Shown in pieces: positions 34,474 through 43,015 of a DNA stretch of 64,000 nt (position 1 is its first letter; each line of letters begins with the position of its first letter). Source of the stretch: Proteles cristata cristata (Eukaryota; Chordata; Mammalia; Carnivora; Hyaenidae); NCBI GenBank assembly GCA_017311185.1, contig JAESUZ010004921.1:310001-374000 (forward strand), written 5' to 3'. Both the position numbers and the translations under genes were made by a program. The notes beneath the pieces are model-generated. The model did no database searches, was not told the DNA's origin, and worked only from the letters and a program-made list of their open reading frames with translations.

Positions 34474-34960
34474 GATGATGCCAATAACCATAATTTCTGA
34501 TGATTGACTAACATTCATTTATTCATTAAGGAAGTTTATTAGTTATTATGTGTCACAGACTTTTCTAGCTAACATGAAATATTTCTAGCTCAATATGAAA
34601 ATGCATAAGACACGAAATAATGCTTTCAATGGACTAAAAGAAAGGGAAATTTATATAGTGGAGGGTAACACCTACAAAAATATATATGTCAAATGTAATT
34701 ATTTAGAAATGCATTAATATATTGGAGAGATTAAAATCAACTTAAGAGTTCAACTGAGACATAAAATATGTATGTATGTTTTCTAGAAATAGAAGTAGTA
34801 AAAATGCTTCACAGAAAAACTGGTAACTGTAACATAAAATGTTATATGTTGATAAGGGAAAGAAGGAGAAAAGGAGGGAGGGAAGGAAGGAGAGAAGATA
34901 AGAAAAGAGAGAGCAAAGGAACAAGGAAGGAAGAAAGACAGGAAAGAAAGAAGGAAAGAA
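34474..34960 (+). repeat. Inverted repeat, left arm
   Basis: This arm runs from 'atgatgccaataaccataat' to the purine tract ending near 'aagaaagacaggaaag'. Its reverse complement recurs at 35,535-36,000 with the same order of landmarks: 'tctgatgattgac', 'tcatttattcattaag', 'ttattatgtgtcacagac', 'ctcaatatgaaaatgcataa', 'aaatttatatagtggaggg', 'atatatatgtcaaatgtaat', 'aactggtaactgtaacata'. By eye identity is about 85%, with small indels such as a 12-bp 'aaatatttctag' gain in this arm. Confidence 0.92.
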
Positions 34961-35068
34961 AAAAGAAGAAAGGTAAGGAGCAAGGAAGGAAGAAAAACAA
35001 AAAAAAAAGGAGGGAGGGAGGAAAGAAGAAAGGAAAGAAGAAAGAAAGGAAGAAAGAAAGGAAAAAGA
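34855..35068 (+). repeat. Polypurine (GGAA/GAAA)n tract
   Basis: About 210 bp almost without pyrimidines on this strand. The first roughly 105 bp are shared with the right arm of the inverted repeat; the rest (about 34,961-35,068) is extra expansion on this side. It produces long Lys/Arg/Glu-rich and Phe/Ser/Leu-rich frames on the two strands, which are not genes. Confidence 0.97.
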
Positions 35069-35534
35069 ATATTGGAAACATTGGGAAGGTTTGTATGCAG
35101 ACATTATAATGCAGACGTTATGATAAAAGATCGATCTGCTTGTAAAAGGAGGTGCAGGCATTGTAGTTAGGGGCTAGGAAGAATGTCACTACTTACCAGA
35201 TCCTACGTAGGCCTTGTAAAAGGATAAGTCAAGATACAAAGCCATGTGCCGCAAATCACAGGATGGTCTTGAGTGGAGTGGTAAATTGGAAGGGAAAGTT
35301 GTAGGAATTGCTTGAGTAGATGAACAGTAACCTCAGAGTTTTCTTGGACTGTGAATGGACTGTAACAGCTTAAAGGCACATATTCAGAAATGACACTTTA
35401 ATTCTTAGTTCTACACTAAATCAAAACATAGTGAACAGCAGGGTAGGGGTGCAGTTTAACTAGAACGCTGAGAAAAATTTTTCTCAACATTGGTTATTGC
35501 TCAGTTTATAGCACCCCATCCATTACCTTGTTTT
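34961..35534. other. Spacer of the inverted repeat
   Basis: After the purine expansion the spacer (35,069-35,534) is unassigned sequence without a recognised repeat or frame. It ends where the pyrimidine tract of the right arm begins. Confidence 0.75.
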
Positions 35535-36000
35535 CCCTTCCTTCCTTCTTGTCTTTCTTCCACTCTTGCTCCTTTGCTGGCTCCTTTCCTACTTTCTCTC
35601 CTTCTTCCCTCTCTCTTTCTCGCCTTTATCAACATGTAATATTCTATGTTACAGTTACCAGTTCTTCTACGAAGCATTTTTACCCTACTTCTCTTTTTTA
35701 AAAACTTACATAATTCTTTTATATTTCAGTTGATCTCTGAAGCAGATTTCAATTTCTCCAATATATTACTGCTTTTCTAGATAATAATTACATTTGACAT
35801 ATATATGTTCATAGGTGCTACCCTCCACTATATAAATTTCCCTTACCTTTAATCCATTAAAAGTGATATTTCATGTCTTATGCATTTTCATATTGAGCAT
35901 GCTAGCTAGAAAAGTCTGTGACACATAATAACTATCTAATAAACTTTCTTAATGAATAAATGACTGTCAATCATCAGATATTATGGTTATTGGCATCACC
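35535..36000 (-). repeat. Inverted repeat, right arm
   Basis: Complement of the left arm, beginning in the pyrimidine tract (35,533-35,632) and ending 'ttatggttattggcatcacc' at 36,000. Outside 34,474 and 36,000 the flanks no longer match. The arms contain an ancient-looking 'tcatttattca…tattatgtgtcacagac' motif, but their shared extent is longer than that motif and includes the simple-sequence tract. Confidence 0.92.
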
Positions 36001-36269
36001 CAACTCAGTGTCAAGAATATGTTTCCAAAAGAATCTATCTACCATGTTCCAAGTAGAAATATTGTGTGTACATTTAACAAACTTCAGAAACACATTAACA
36101 CTAAATTTGCCTTAAATATTTTAAAACACATTTCCACAATCAAAGAAAAATTATGGATTTTTCTATAGTAAGTGAAAGGTGAATTCACTTACTGTAGGTA
36201 AGTTGAACACACACAATTTTTAAAAAATGCAGTTTAAGACCAGTCATCTCTTCATCATGTTGTTCAGTC

Positions 36270-36445
36270 AAACTCAGTGGAGGATTGCACTCTGAATCCT
36301 GTCCCTGCCTTTGCTTTGTGATCTTGGACGTATCATCTTATCTCATCATACTTAGCCATCATCTATAAAATGGAAATCATGGTAGTACCTATTTTGTAGG
36401 ATTACAAGTACAAATATATGCAAAGAACTTAGAATTTTGCCTAAC
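36270..36445 (+). repeat. MIR SINE
   Basis: 'gaatcctgtccctgcctttgctttgtgatcttggacgtatcatcttatc…catctataaaatggaaatcatggtagtacctattttgtaggattacaag…caaagaacttagaatttt' follows MIR from its core to its 3' part. Confidence 0.75.
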
Positions 36446-36451
36446 CATTTT

Positions 36452-36560
36452 TCAAGATTTTTAATTTTTATGTAATGTCTACACTCAATGTGGGGCTGCG
36501 ATGTACAACCTCAAGGTCAAAAGTCATATGCTCTGCTGACTGAGTCAGCTAGGCAGCCCA
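36452..36560 (-). mobile_element. Short CAN-SINE (head plus tail type)
   Basis: In complement: 'ggctgcctagctgactcagtcagcagagc' head, 'atatgacttttgaccttgaggttgtacatcgcagccccacattgagtgtagacatta' and a tail complementary to 'tcaagatttttaattttt'. Same type as 14,943 and 26,013. Confidence 0.87.
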
Positions 36561-36615
36561 CCTGTAACTTCTTAAAATGGAACCCCCCTAACACCTCTTT
36601 CACATTCAAAATCCT

Positions 36616-36815
36616 GGGGTGCCTGGGTGGCTTAATCAGTTAAGTATCCAACTTTGGCTCAGGTAATGATCTCAGAGTTCAGGAGTTCGAGTCTTTGCAT
36701 CAGACTCTGCAGTCAGCACAGAGCCCTGTTCAGATCCATTGTCCCGCCCCCCTCTCTCTGCCCCTCACCTGCCTGTGCTCTCTCTCTCAGAAATAAATAA
36801 ACTTTTTTAAAAAAG
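36616..36815 (+). mobile_element. CAN-SINE, feliform, diverged
   Basis: 'ggggtgcctgggtggcttaatcagttaagtatccaactttggctcaggtaatgatctcag', 'ggagttcgagtctttgcatcagactctgcagtcagcacagagccctg', CT tract, 'cagaaataaataaactt'. The middle is shortened. No clear TSD. Confidence 0.93.
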
Positions 36816-36838
36816 TGATACTCTTCAGCTTCCTATTT

Positions 36839-37290
36839 TTTTTGTGTGTTTTATTTTTAAATAGTTTATTGTCAAATTAGTTTCCACATAACACCCAGTG
36901 CTCATCCCCACAAGTGTCCTCCTCCATGCCCATCCCTCCTCCCCCCACATCCATCAGTCCTCAGTTTTTGTCAGCATTCAAGAGTCTCTCATGGTTTGCC
37001 TCTCTCCCTTTCCCCCACCATTTCCGCCCTTCTTCTCCCCCTTGGTCCTCTGTTAAGTTCCTCCTAATCCTCCTATACGTGCACACATATGATATTTGTC
37101 CTTCTCTGCCTGACTTATTTCGCTCAGCATAACGCCCTCAAGGTCCATCCATGTTGCTACACATGGCCAGATTTCATTGTTTCTCATTGCCATGTAGTAT
37201 TCCATGGTATAGATAAACCACATCTTCTTGATCCATTCATCTGTTGATGGACACTTAGGCTCTTTCTAGGTTTTAGCTATTGTGGAGAGT
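36839..37290 (-). mobile_element. Young carnivore L1, 5'-truncated 3' end (452 bp)
   Basis: In complement: end of ORF2 ('ccattcatctgttgatgg', 'tccatggtatag', 'cttatttcgctcagcataa') then the G-rich 3' UTR and the terminal 'gaggaggacacttgtggggatgagcactgggtgttatgtgg…tttgacaataaact' with A-rich tail. TSD ttcagcttcctattt / ttcagcttcctgttt at 36,824-36,838 and 37,291-37,305. The frame at 36,914-37,132 is 3' UTR complement, not a gene. Confidence 0.95.
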
Positions 37291-37305
37291 TTCAGCTTCC
37301 TGTTT

Positions 37306-38160
37306 TATACACCTTACACCCCTGTTCAGGATCAAAGTCTTACCCCATGAGAACAGACAACTGTCAGGAAGCCCATTTCCCTAAGTGCTCTCTACAGCTC
37401 TTCCCCTCATGTGCCCTTCTGAATAGGTAACTTCCAGACTCGAATTTGAGTTAGGTGTGATCTTCAAATCACCAAATTGTCTATTAGAGATAATCTTTAC
37501 CTTTTCTAGTAAAATCATTTAACAGGGAGGTTTGCTTCTCAAACCTCCCCATCTTAAAGGTGCTTATACTTGTCTTGCATCCTGGCTGAAAGAGGTAAGA
37601 TTGTCTCGTTTGCTGCCTGGGCCTCCTTTTGAGAGGGCTTTGCTTCTATATACACCATGAGATGCTAAGTTTTTGCTCCTGTTGTGTTTTTGCATCTCTG
37701 GTAAGAAGGATTACTAGAGTTTCAGGGTGATGCAGTGCTAGCCGTCTGTAAGTATTCTTGTTCCTAACCACCTGAGTCAATACTCTAGCCAAACAGTGCA
37801 TAAGGACCAAATTATCCTTGACACTTTCTTCTGACCCTTTATCATCCAGGACAACTACAAGTTCACAAAGTGAAGTACTTATTTTTCCTCCTCCTCTGTA
37901 CCTTTGTAAAGGTCTATGCTCTCTGGCAAACTTCCATCTGTATGTATGTGCATAGGAGGGGTCAGGGTAGTGTGCTTTACAACACCCAAACTTCACCACT
38001 ACAGACCCAAACTCTACCTTTCACCCTGTATGTCTCTGAGAAACTGAACTTAATAGTTAACACTACGGGAGCCCCTCCTCTCTACCAATAACCACACCAA
38101 CCCTACATATACCCACTAACTTTCTATTTATAAATAAGAACAAAGCTATTTAACTAAAGA
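37306..38160. other. Unassigned, moderately GC-rich block
   Basis: No repeat recognised. It holds the longest non-repeat, non-low-complexity minus frame of this part (37,646-37,999, 117 codons, from 'MVKFGCC…'). It has no signal peptide, no domain I recognise and no visible splice or promoter context, so it is not called as a gene. Confidence 0.5.
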
Positions 38161-38171
38161 TACCTACCTAC

Positions 38172-38220
<49 letters not shown>

Positions 38221-38246
38221 ATCTATCTACCTATCATCTAATCTAT
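38161..38246 (+). repeat. (CTAT)n tetranucleotide microsatellite
   Basis: About 12 uninterrupted CTAT units flanked by CTAC variants and interrupted ATCTATC units on the right. It is a likely length-variable locus. Confidence 0.97.
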
Positions 38247-38402
38247 CACCTATAGTTAACATGATTTTACTGTGTACCTAATCCACATTCTTGGCTTCTA
38301 ATATTATTTGTCTGATTCTCTCCATGAAAGCAATTAGAGACCTACATTGCAATTTTCATCAGTGAGGTATATTCATTCACTTGATTGTACATTTCTGTTT
38401 TG

Positions 38403-38620
38403 GGTTTTTTTTTTAAATATTTTTTTATTTATTTCTAGGAGAAAGAGACAGCGTGAGCAGGGGAGGGTCAGAGAGAGAGGGAGATACAGGCTCTGAAACA
38501 GGCTACAGGCTCTGAGCTGGCAGTCAGCACAGAGCCCGCGCGGGGCTCGAACCACAAACCACGAGATCATGACCTAAGCGAAAGTCGGACGCTTAACCGA
38601 CTAAGTCACCCAGGCGCCCC
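38403..38620 (-). mobile_element. CAN-SINE, young subfamily
   Basis: Near-consensus, with 'gacagcgtgagcaggggagggtcagagagagagggagatacaggctctgaaacagg' and 'gatcatgacctaagcgaaagtcggacgcttaaccgactaagtcacccaggcgcccc'-type head. One CpG deletion in 'cccgcgcggggctc'. TSD acatttctgttttg / acatttctgcttttg at 38,389-38,402 and 38,622-38,636. Confidence 0.96.
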
Positions 38621-38871
38621 AACATTTCTGCTTTTGTAAGCAATCTGATTTTGGTGGGAGTTGGCTTTCAATATTAAAGCCTTTCAAATAGCACCATAGA
38701 AATATTTTTGTACTTTTCAATTTATACACTTCAAATAATTTTCAAGGTATATTAAATGATTAAAAACACTTAACAATGTGGCTCATACTGTAAATTGCCT
38801 CAAAAAATCATGTATTGAGTAATATTCCCAATAGCGATGGGTTTTTAAATCTTTCGAGGACTTGATGAGAG

Positions 38872-39088
38872 GTGCACCTGGGTGGCTTCATTGGTTAAGT
38901 GTCTGACTTCGGCTCAAGTCATGCTCTCGTGGTTTGTGGGTTAGAACCTTACATCGGGCTCTGTGCTGACAGCTGAGAGCCTGGAGCCTGCTTCAGATAC
39001 TGTGACTGCCTCTCTCTCTGACTCGCCCTTGTTCGTAGTCTGTCTTTCTCTTTCAAAAAATAAATAAACATTAAAAAATTAAAAAAAT
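38872..39088 (+). mobile_element. CAN-SINE, feliform
   Basis: 'gtgcacctgggtggcttcattggttaagtgtctgacttcggctcaagtcatgctctcg' head, middle 'ggctctgtgctgacagctgagagcctggagcctgcttcagatactgtg', CT tract, 'aaaaaataaataaacatt'. Imperfect TSD cttgatgaga(g) / tttaatgagag at about 38,861-38,871 and 39,093-39,104. Confidence 0.94.
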
Positions 39089-39258
39089 AAATATTTAATG
39101 AGAGTAGAGTATCTTGAACTTTAAGGAAAACACCTTATTGGACAATTAAAAGACAGTGCATATACACTATCAAAAGTATCCTTTTAACTCTTTGGGTTAA
39201 TTCAGGAAATTCAAAACTGCTGTATCAAATGTTTTATATATCAAATAATGGAAGATTA

Positions 39259-39483
39259 GGGGCGCCTGGGTGGCTTAGTCGGTTGGGCGTCCGACTTTCG
39301 CTTAGGTCATGATCTCACGGTTTGTGGGTTCGGGCCCCGCGTCGGGCTCTGTGCTGACTGCCAGCTCAGAGCCTGGAGCCTGTTTCAGTCTGTGACTCCC
39401 TCCCTCTCTGACCCTCCCCTGCTCACGCTGTCTCTCTCTCTCCTAGAAATAGATAAAACATTAAAAAAAATATTTTTTAAAAA
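39259..39483 (+). mobile_element. CAN-SINE, young subfamily
   Basis: Near-consensus 'ggggcgcctgggtggcttagtcggttgggcgtccgactttcgcttaggtcatgatc', B box carrying one change (gttcgggcccc), middle 'gctgactgccagctcagagcctggagcctgtttcagtctgtgactcc'. Exact 12-bp TSD aatggaagatta at 39,247-39,258 and 39,484-39,495. It lies at the left edge of an L1 3' piece. Confidence 0.97.
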
Positions 39484-39830
39484 AATGGAAGATTATCTGA
39501 CAGTCGAAGAAATGGAGTAATGATACATGGTACAACATGAATGAACCTTGAAGACATGCTGCATGATAAAAACCACTCCTGAAAGACCACAGACTTTATT
39601 ATCCGTTTTATATTAAATGTATAGAATAGGAACATATATGAAGTCAGAAAGGTTTTTGGGTGCCTAGGACTGAGAGAGGTAGTCAAAGGAGAGTAATACA
39701 AATGTTCTAAAATTGTGTTCATGTTCACACTATTCTACAAATAAACTAAACATTAGTGAGTTGCACACTTTATACAGGTGAAATTTATGGTATATTAATT
39801 GTATTTCAATAACGCTGTCAGAAATACCTT
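39484..39830 (+). mobile_element. Old L1 3' end
   Basis: 'gatacatggtacaacatgaatgaaccttgaagacatgctgcatgataaaaa', 'gaccacagactttattatccg', 'gttgcacactttatacaggtgaaatttatggtatattaattgtatttcaataacgctgtc' follow an L1M 3' UTR. It is related to the piece at 1-600 but shorter. Confidence 0.8.
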
Positions 39831-39884
39831 GCTTTTGCTGGATTATCCATTATTTTGAGTTGCATTTTTTAAAATCCTGGTCTT

Positions 39885-39990
39885 TCCTTTTAGAATGTAA
39901 GGTCTATGGGAACAGAGATAATTTCTATCCTGCTCATTTTATGTCTCCAAAAATCAGTACATGCTTGGCATATAATATGAGCTACATGAA
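39885..39990 (+). repeat. L2 LINE 3' fragment
   Basis: 'agaatgtaaggtctatgggaacagagataatttc…tcattttatgtctcc…cagtacatgcttggcatata' follows 'agactgtaagctccatgagggcaggga ... tgtatccccagcac ... gcctggcacata'. Confidence 0.6.
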
Positions 39991-40028
39991 TTTGTTTGGA
40001 TGAATTTGTTTAAAAATATATCATTAGC

Positions 40029-40227
40029 AAAGAAATTGGATGGCTCAGTTGGTTGAGCATCTGACTCTTAGTTTTGGCTCAGGTCATGATCTTGAGGCTC
40101 AAGTGATCAAGTCCTGAGTCAGACTCTGTTGACAGCATGGAGCCTGCTTGGTATTCTCTCTCTCACTCACTCTCTCTCTCTCTGCTCCTCTCCTGTTCAA
40201 TCTCTCTTTCAAAATAAATAAACATTT
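40029..40227 (+). mobile_element. CAN-SINE, first of a tandem pair
   Basis: 'ttggatggctcagttggttgagcatctgactcttagttttggctcaggtcatgatcttgagg', middle 'cagactctgttgacagcatggagcctgcttggtattc', CT tract, 'aaaataaataaacattt'. The first few head bases are replaced by 'aaagaaa'. The left TSD copy (aaaaatatatcattagc) is at 40,012-40,028. Confidence 0.93.
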
Positions 40228-40435
40228 GGAGCACCTGGGTGGCTCGGTCAGTTAGGCATCCAACTCTTGATTTCAGTTTGGATCATGATTTTACAGCTTA
40301 TGAGTTCAAGCCCCATACAGGGCTCTGCAATGACAATGAGGAGCCTGCTTGGGATTCTCTCTCTCTCTGTCTTTCCCCACTCTCAAGGATATTTGTCTGC
40401 ACCCTCTATCTCAAAATAAATAAATTAACAAAAAT
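40228..40435 (+). mobile_element. CAN-SINE, second of a tandem pair
   Basis: Begins directly in the A-rich tail of the first copy: 'gagcacctgggtggctcggtcagttaggcatccaactcttgatttcag', middle 'gggctctgcaatgacaatgaggagcctgcttgggattctc', tail 'aaaataaataaatt'. Ends before 'atatatatgtatcattagc' at 40,434-40,452, which matches the TSD copy left of the first element. Confidence 0.93.
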
Positions 40436-40452
40436 ATATATGTATCATTAGC

Positions 40453-41025
40453 TCATAGATAAGTAAGGGGGTAGACTAGGTGTTAGTGGAGAATTATTAC
40501 TAGGTTAAGTGTGAAATGTACTGAGTTCCCATTTTTTATTGTACAGCAAGGTGACTTGTTCATTGAAAGTTGTAATTATGAATCTGGTTATCAAGAAAGC
40601 AGAAAGAGCAGTGGCTTGTTAACATAATGACTGAACTTAAGTATGGAAAATTGAGAGAAAAGAGGCATTTTATAAATCTATACAATACTATTTTATGGGA
40701 AAACAGAACAATTTAAAAAGTCATACCCATAACCTTAGCTAATATCATCTAAGATATATCATAAAAGATATCATATAGATATATCATAAAAGATAAAACT
40801 GCCAAGACCGAGGTACAAAAGTACTGATATTTTATTGGTAATTAATGAAGCCCTACTTAAAATATTTTGGCTGTACTGAACTTATGATATAAGGAGATTC
40901 AATCTTAGAACATAGATTTTAGGCAAGCCAACTTTTGTAGGTTGCCTAAGCCTCTTAGGAAGTCAGTGGCCATGTTCTTGTGAAAGAAACTTACAAAAGC
41001 AGACTTTTAGTCAAAGTCATTGTAT
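40453..41025. other. Unassigned stretch
   Basis: No gene or named repeat. A short direct repeat 'agatatatcataaaagata' occurs twice around 40,751-40,795. Confidence 0.5.
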
Positions 41026-41029
41026 GCAT

Positions 41030-41215
41030 TATGGTTAGCACTTTACATTTATTCTTTTGTTTAATCCCCATGACTATACTCAGACATTTTAGATAGAACA
41101 AAGACAGAAAGTTTAGGGGCCTATATCCTATACTTGCTAACTAATACCTCTAAGAAGCAAAGGCAAGTTTTCTGATTCCAAAGCCCATGTCCTGCCAATT
41201 ATTTGTTTGAGAAGA
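41030..41215 (-). repeat. MIR SINE
   Basis: On the + strand: 'ggttagcactttacatttattcttttgtttaatccccatgac…agacattttagatagaacaaagacag…tttctgattccaaagcccatgtcctgcc', the MIR complement (gcactttacatgtattaactcatttaatcctcac ... tctgactccagagcccatgct). Confidence 0.75.
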
Positions 41216-42411
41216 AGGCTAGAAGGATTTCTTGAATTTGATAGGCCTTTAGAGGTTTCACACTCTCAGAAATCCAAAAATAAAAATGGAATTAAATAAT
41301 GTATAGTCCTTTGGGTGAAATCAGATGATGGACATAATTTCAGGCACAATTTCATTAAAGAATATAGAATTGTGTGGCTAAACACAGCAAAATTTGTGTG
41401 TGTGTGTGTGTGTGTGTGTGTTTCCTAATATTTATCTCCTTTTTAAACTTTATCACCCTCAAAAGAATCTTCATGGATACAATTTCATACTATGCTCTGC
41501 ATTTGGTATAAAGCAGAGATAGTTGGTGTTTTCATAAATTCCCAAAACCCAAAAGAAGCCTCATTTCATTCTGAGTGAACAGATACCTGTACCTTTTTAA
41601 ATAAGGCTAGCAAACTGGGGACTACACGGGGCAGGGCCCAGAGCAGCTTGGCAATTTTGCACAGATTTTTAAAAAGCCAGTAAGTTCCTTTTGGCCTTTC
41701 TAAAAGACAAACACTTTGCAGAAAAGCTGTGCAGTAAGGGAAACTATCAAAAATCATTCTTGTAGAACAGTGAGGCAGTGAGGCACACACTCTCTCCCTT
41801 GTGGTTTTAGAGTCTGTAATAGAAATTAACAGTGCCATCTGCAGCCCGATTATGCACTTTAAGATCCCCGCATGGTTTATAGCATGTGTTATGGTATACA
41901 GCAGCAATTTTTGCTAAGCTAGTCACAGTTATATTCATTTTCACAAAATTAAAAGATCCTAAGGACATAAAGAATACCAAGACAGAGGTGGGGGAGAGGC
42001 CATGTGAGCATTAAAAACCTTCTTTCTTCATCTGGGTTTATCTGACATCCTCCAAGCCACTGGCATCAATTCTCTCCAGTTCCTTACTGCCATCTTTACC
42101 CTCCTTTAGAAATAAATTTTCTGCTGCTAAACTAAATTATATTATCTGCTCCAATGGTCTAAGTTAGCAATTTGTTCCATATGTTCACCATCTTTGTGTG
42201 AAATAAGTCGCCCTGAATTTTCTGTTTGCTCTGAAGCACTCCAGTTTTTGAAGGTGGCCAAAAACTCTGCGTAGCTGGAACAGGCAATAAAAAATTGGTA
42301 GTTTCCATCAGTGAGTCCCATCAAGATCCACGGATAAGAGAAACTTAAGGGATTCCCTTTGAAATTTGGTTTAAAATTAGAAAATTAATAAGTTGATTTA
42401 TTTTACAAATG
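41216..42411. other. Unassigned stretch with a (TG)n run
   Basis: No gene recognised. (TG)12-13 lies at 41,395-41,420. Minus frames at 41,566-41,907 (113 codons) and 42,142-42,324 (60 codons) have no domain I recognise. The latter segment is discussed in the findings as a possible very old repeat. Confidence 0.5.
41395..41420 (+). repeat. (TG)n microsatellite
   Basis: Pure run of about 13 TG units. Confidence 0.96.
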
Positions 42412-42630
42412 GCGCCAGAACCATGAGGGACTCTTAGGTATAGAGAACAAACTGAGTGCTATCAGAGGGATATGGAGTGGGGGGATGGGCTAAGTTGGTG
42501 ATGGGCACTAGAGAGGGCACTTGGGATGAACACTGGGTGTCGTATGTAGGTGACGGATCACTAAATTCTACTCCTGAAAACATCATTACACTGTATGTTA
42601 ACTAACTTGGATTTAAATTTTAAAAAAATT
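42412..42630 (+). mobile_element. Carnivore L1 3' end, 5'-truncated
   Basis: 'ccagaaccatgagggactcttaggtatagagaacaaactgag', 'gggggatgggctaagttggtgatgggcac', 'gaacactgggtgtcgtatgtagg', 'ctaaattctactcctgaaaac…cattacactgtatgttaactaacttggatttaaat' and a short A tail. It carries the older carnivore L1 3' UTR ending 'ctgtatgttaactaac', unlike the short felid ending at 6,450, 8,419 and 36,839. Confidence 0.92.
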
Positions 42631-42899
42631 GTGCAAGAAGGTTTCTGGTCATGAGTGTTAATTTATGAGATGGACTAAAATAGGTATTTAAGAAATAAAA
42701 GCAGAAACAGATGTGACAGAGGAAAGTGCTACCTGTCTTATGTGGGCATATCATAAGATTTGCACTGTAAAGTAGAGTTCACTTAGTAATTCCAGGTCAA
42801 AAGGCAAAATACAATGCATATTATACTGCCTGCCTATCTATATGAAACAGTCTGCTTTACTAAGGATGGGAGAAAACTAACACTCATTGGACTCTCAGT
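42631..42899. other. Unassigned stretch
   Basis: Nothing recognised. Confidence 0.5.
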
Positions 42900-43015
42900 T
42901 TAATAAGTGCTTGTCAGACACTTCACATTTAGTTTATTTGAGGCTCAGAACAATTCTCTTATGTAAAATGATCAATCTTTATTTTCCAGGTAAGTGGAGA
43001 CTCGAGAGATTTAGT
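42900..43015 (-). repeat. MIR SINE fragment
   Basis: 'gtcagacacttcacatttagtttatttgaggctcagaacaattctcttatgtaaaatgatcaatctttattttccaggtaagtggagactcgagag' follows the MIR complement loosely. Confidence 0.55.

Noticed and set aside
34742..35161. 139-codon minus frame and overlapping 113- and 79-codon frames rich in Ser/Phe/Leu or Lys/Arg/Glu
   Set aside because: They are translations of the polypurine tract; open frames on both strands with single-residue-class composition are expected from low-complexity DNA.
38161..38246. CRISPR-like or satellite array
   Set aside because: Units are 4 bp with no spacers; it is a plain microsatellite.
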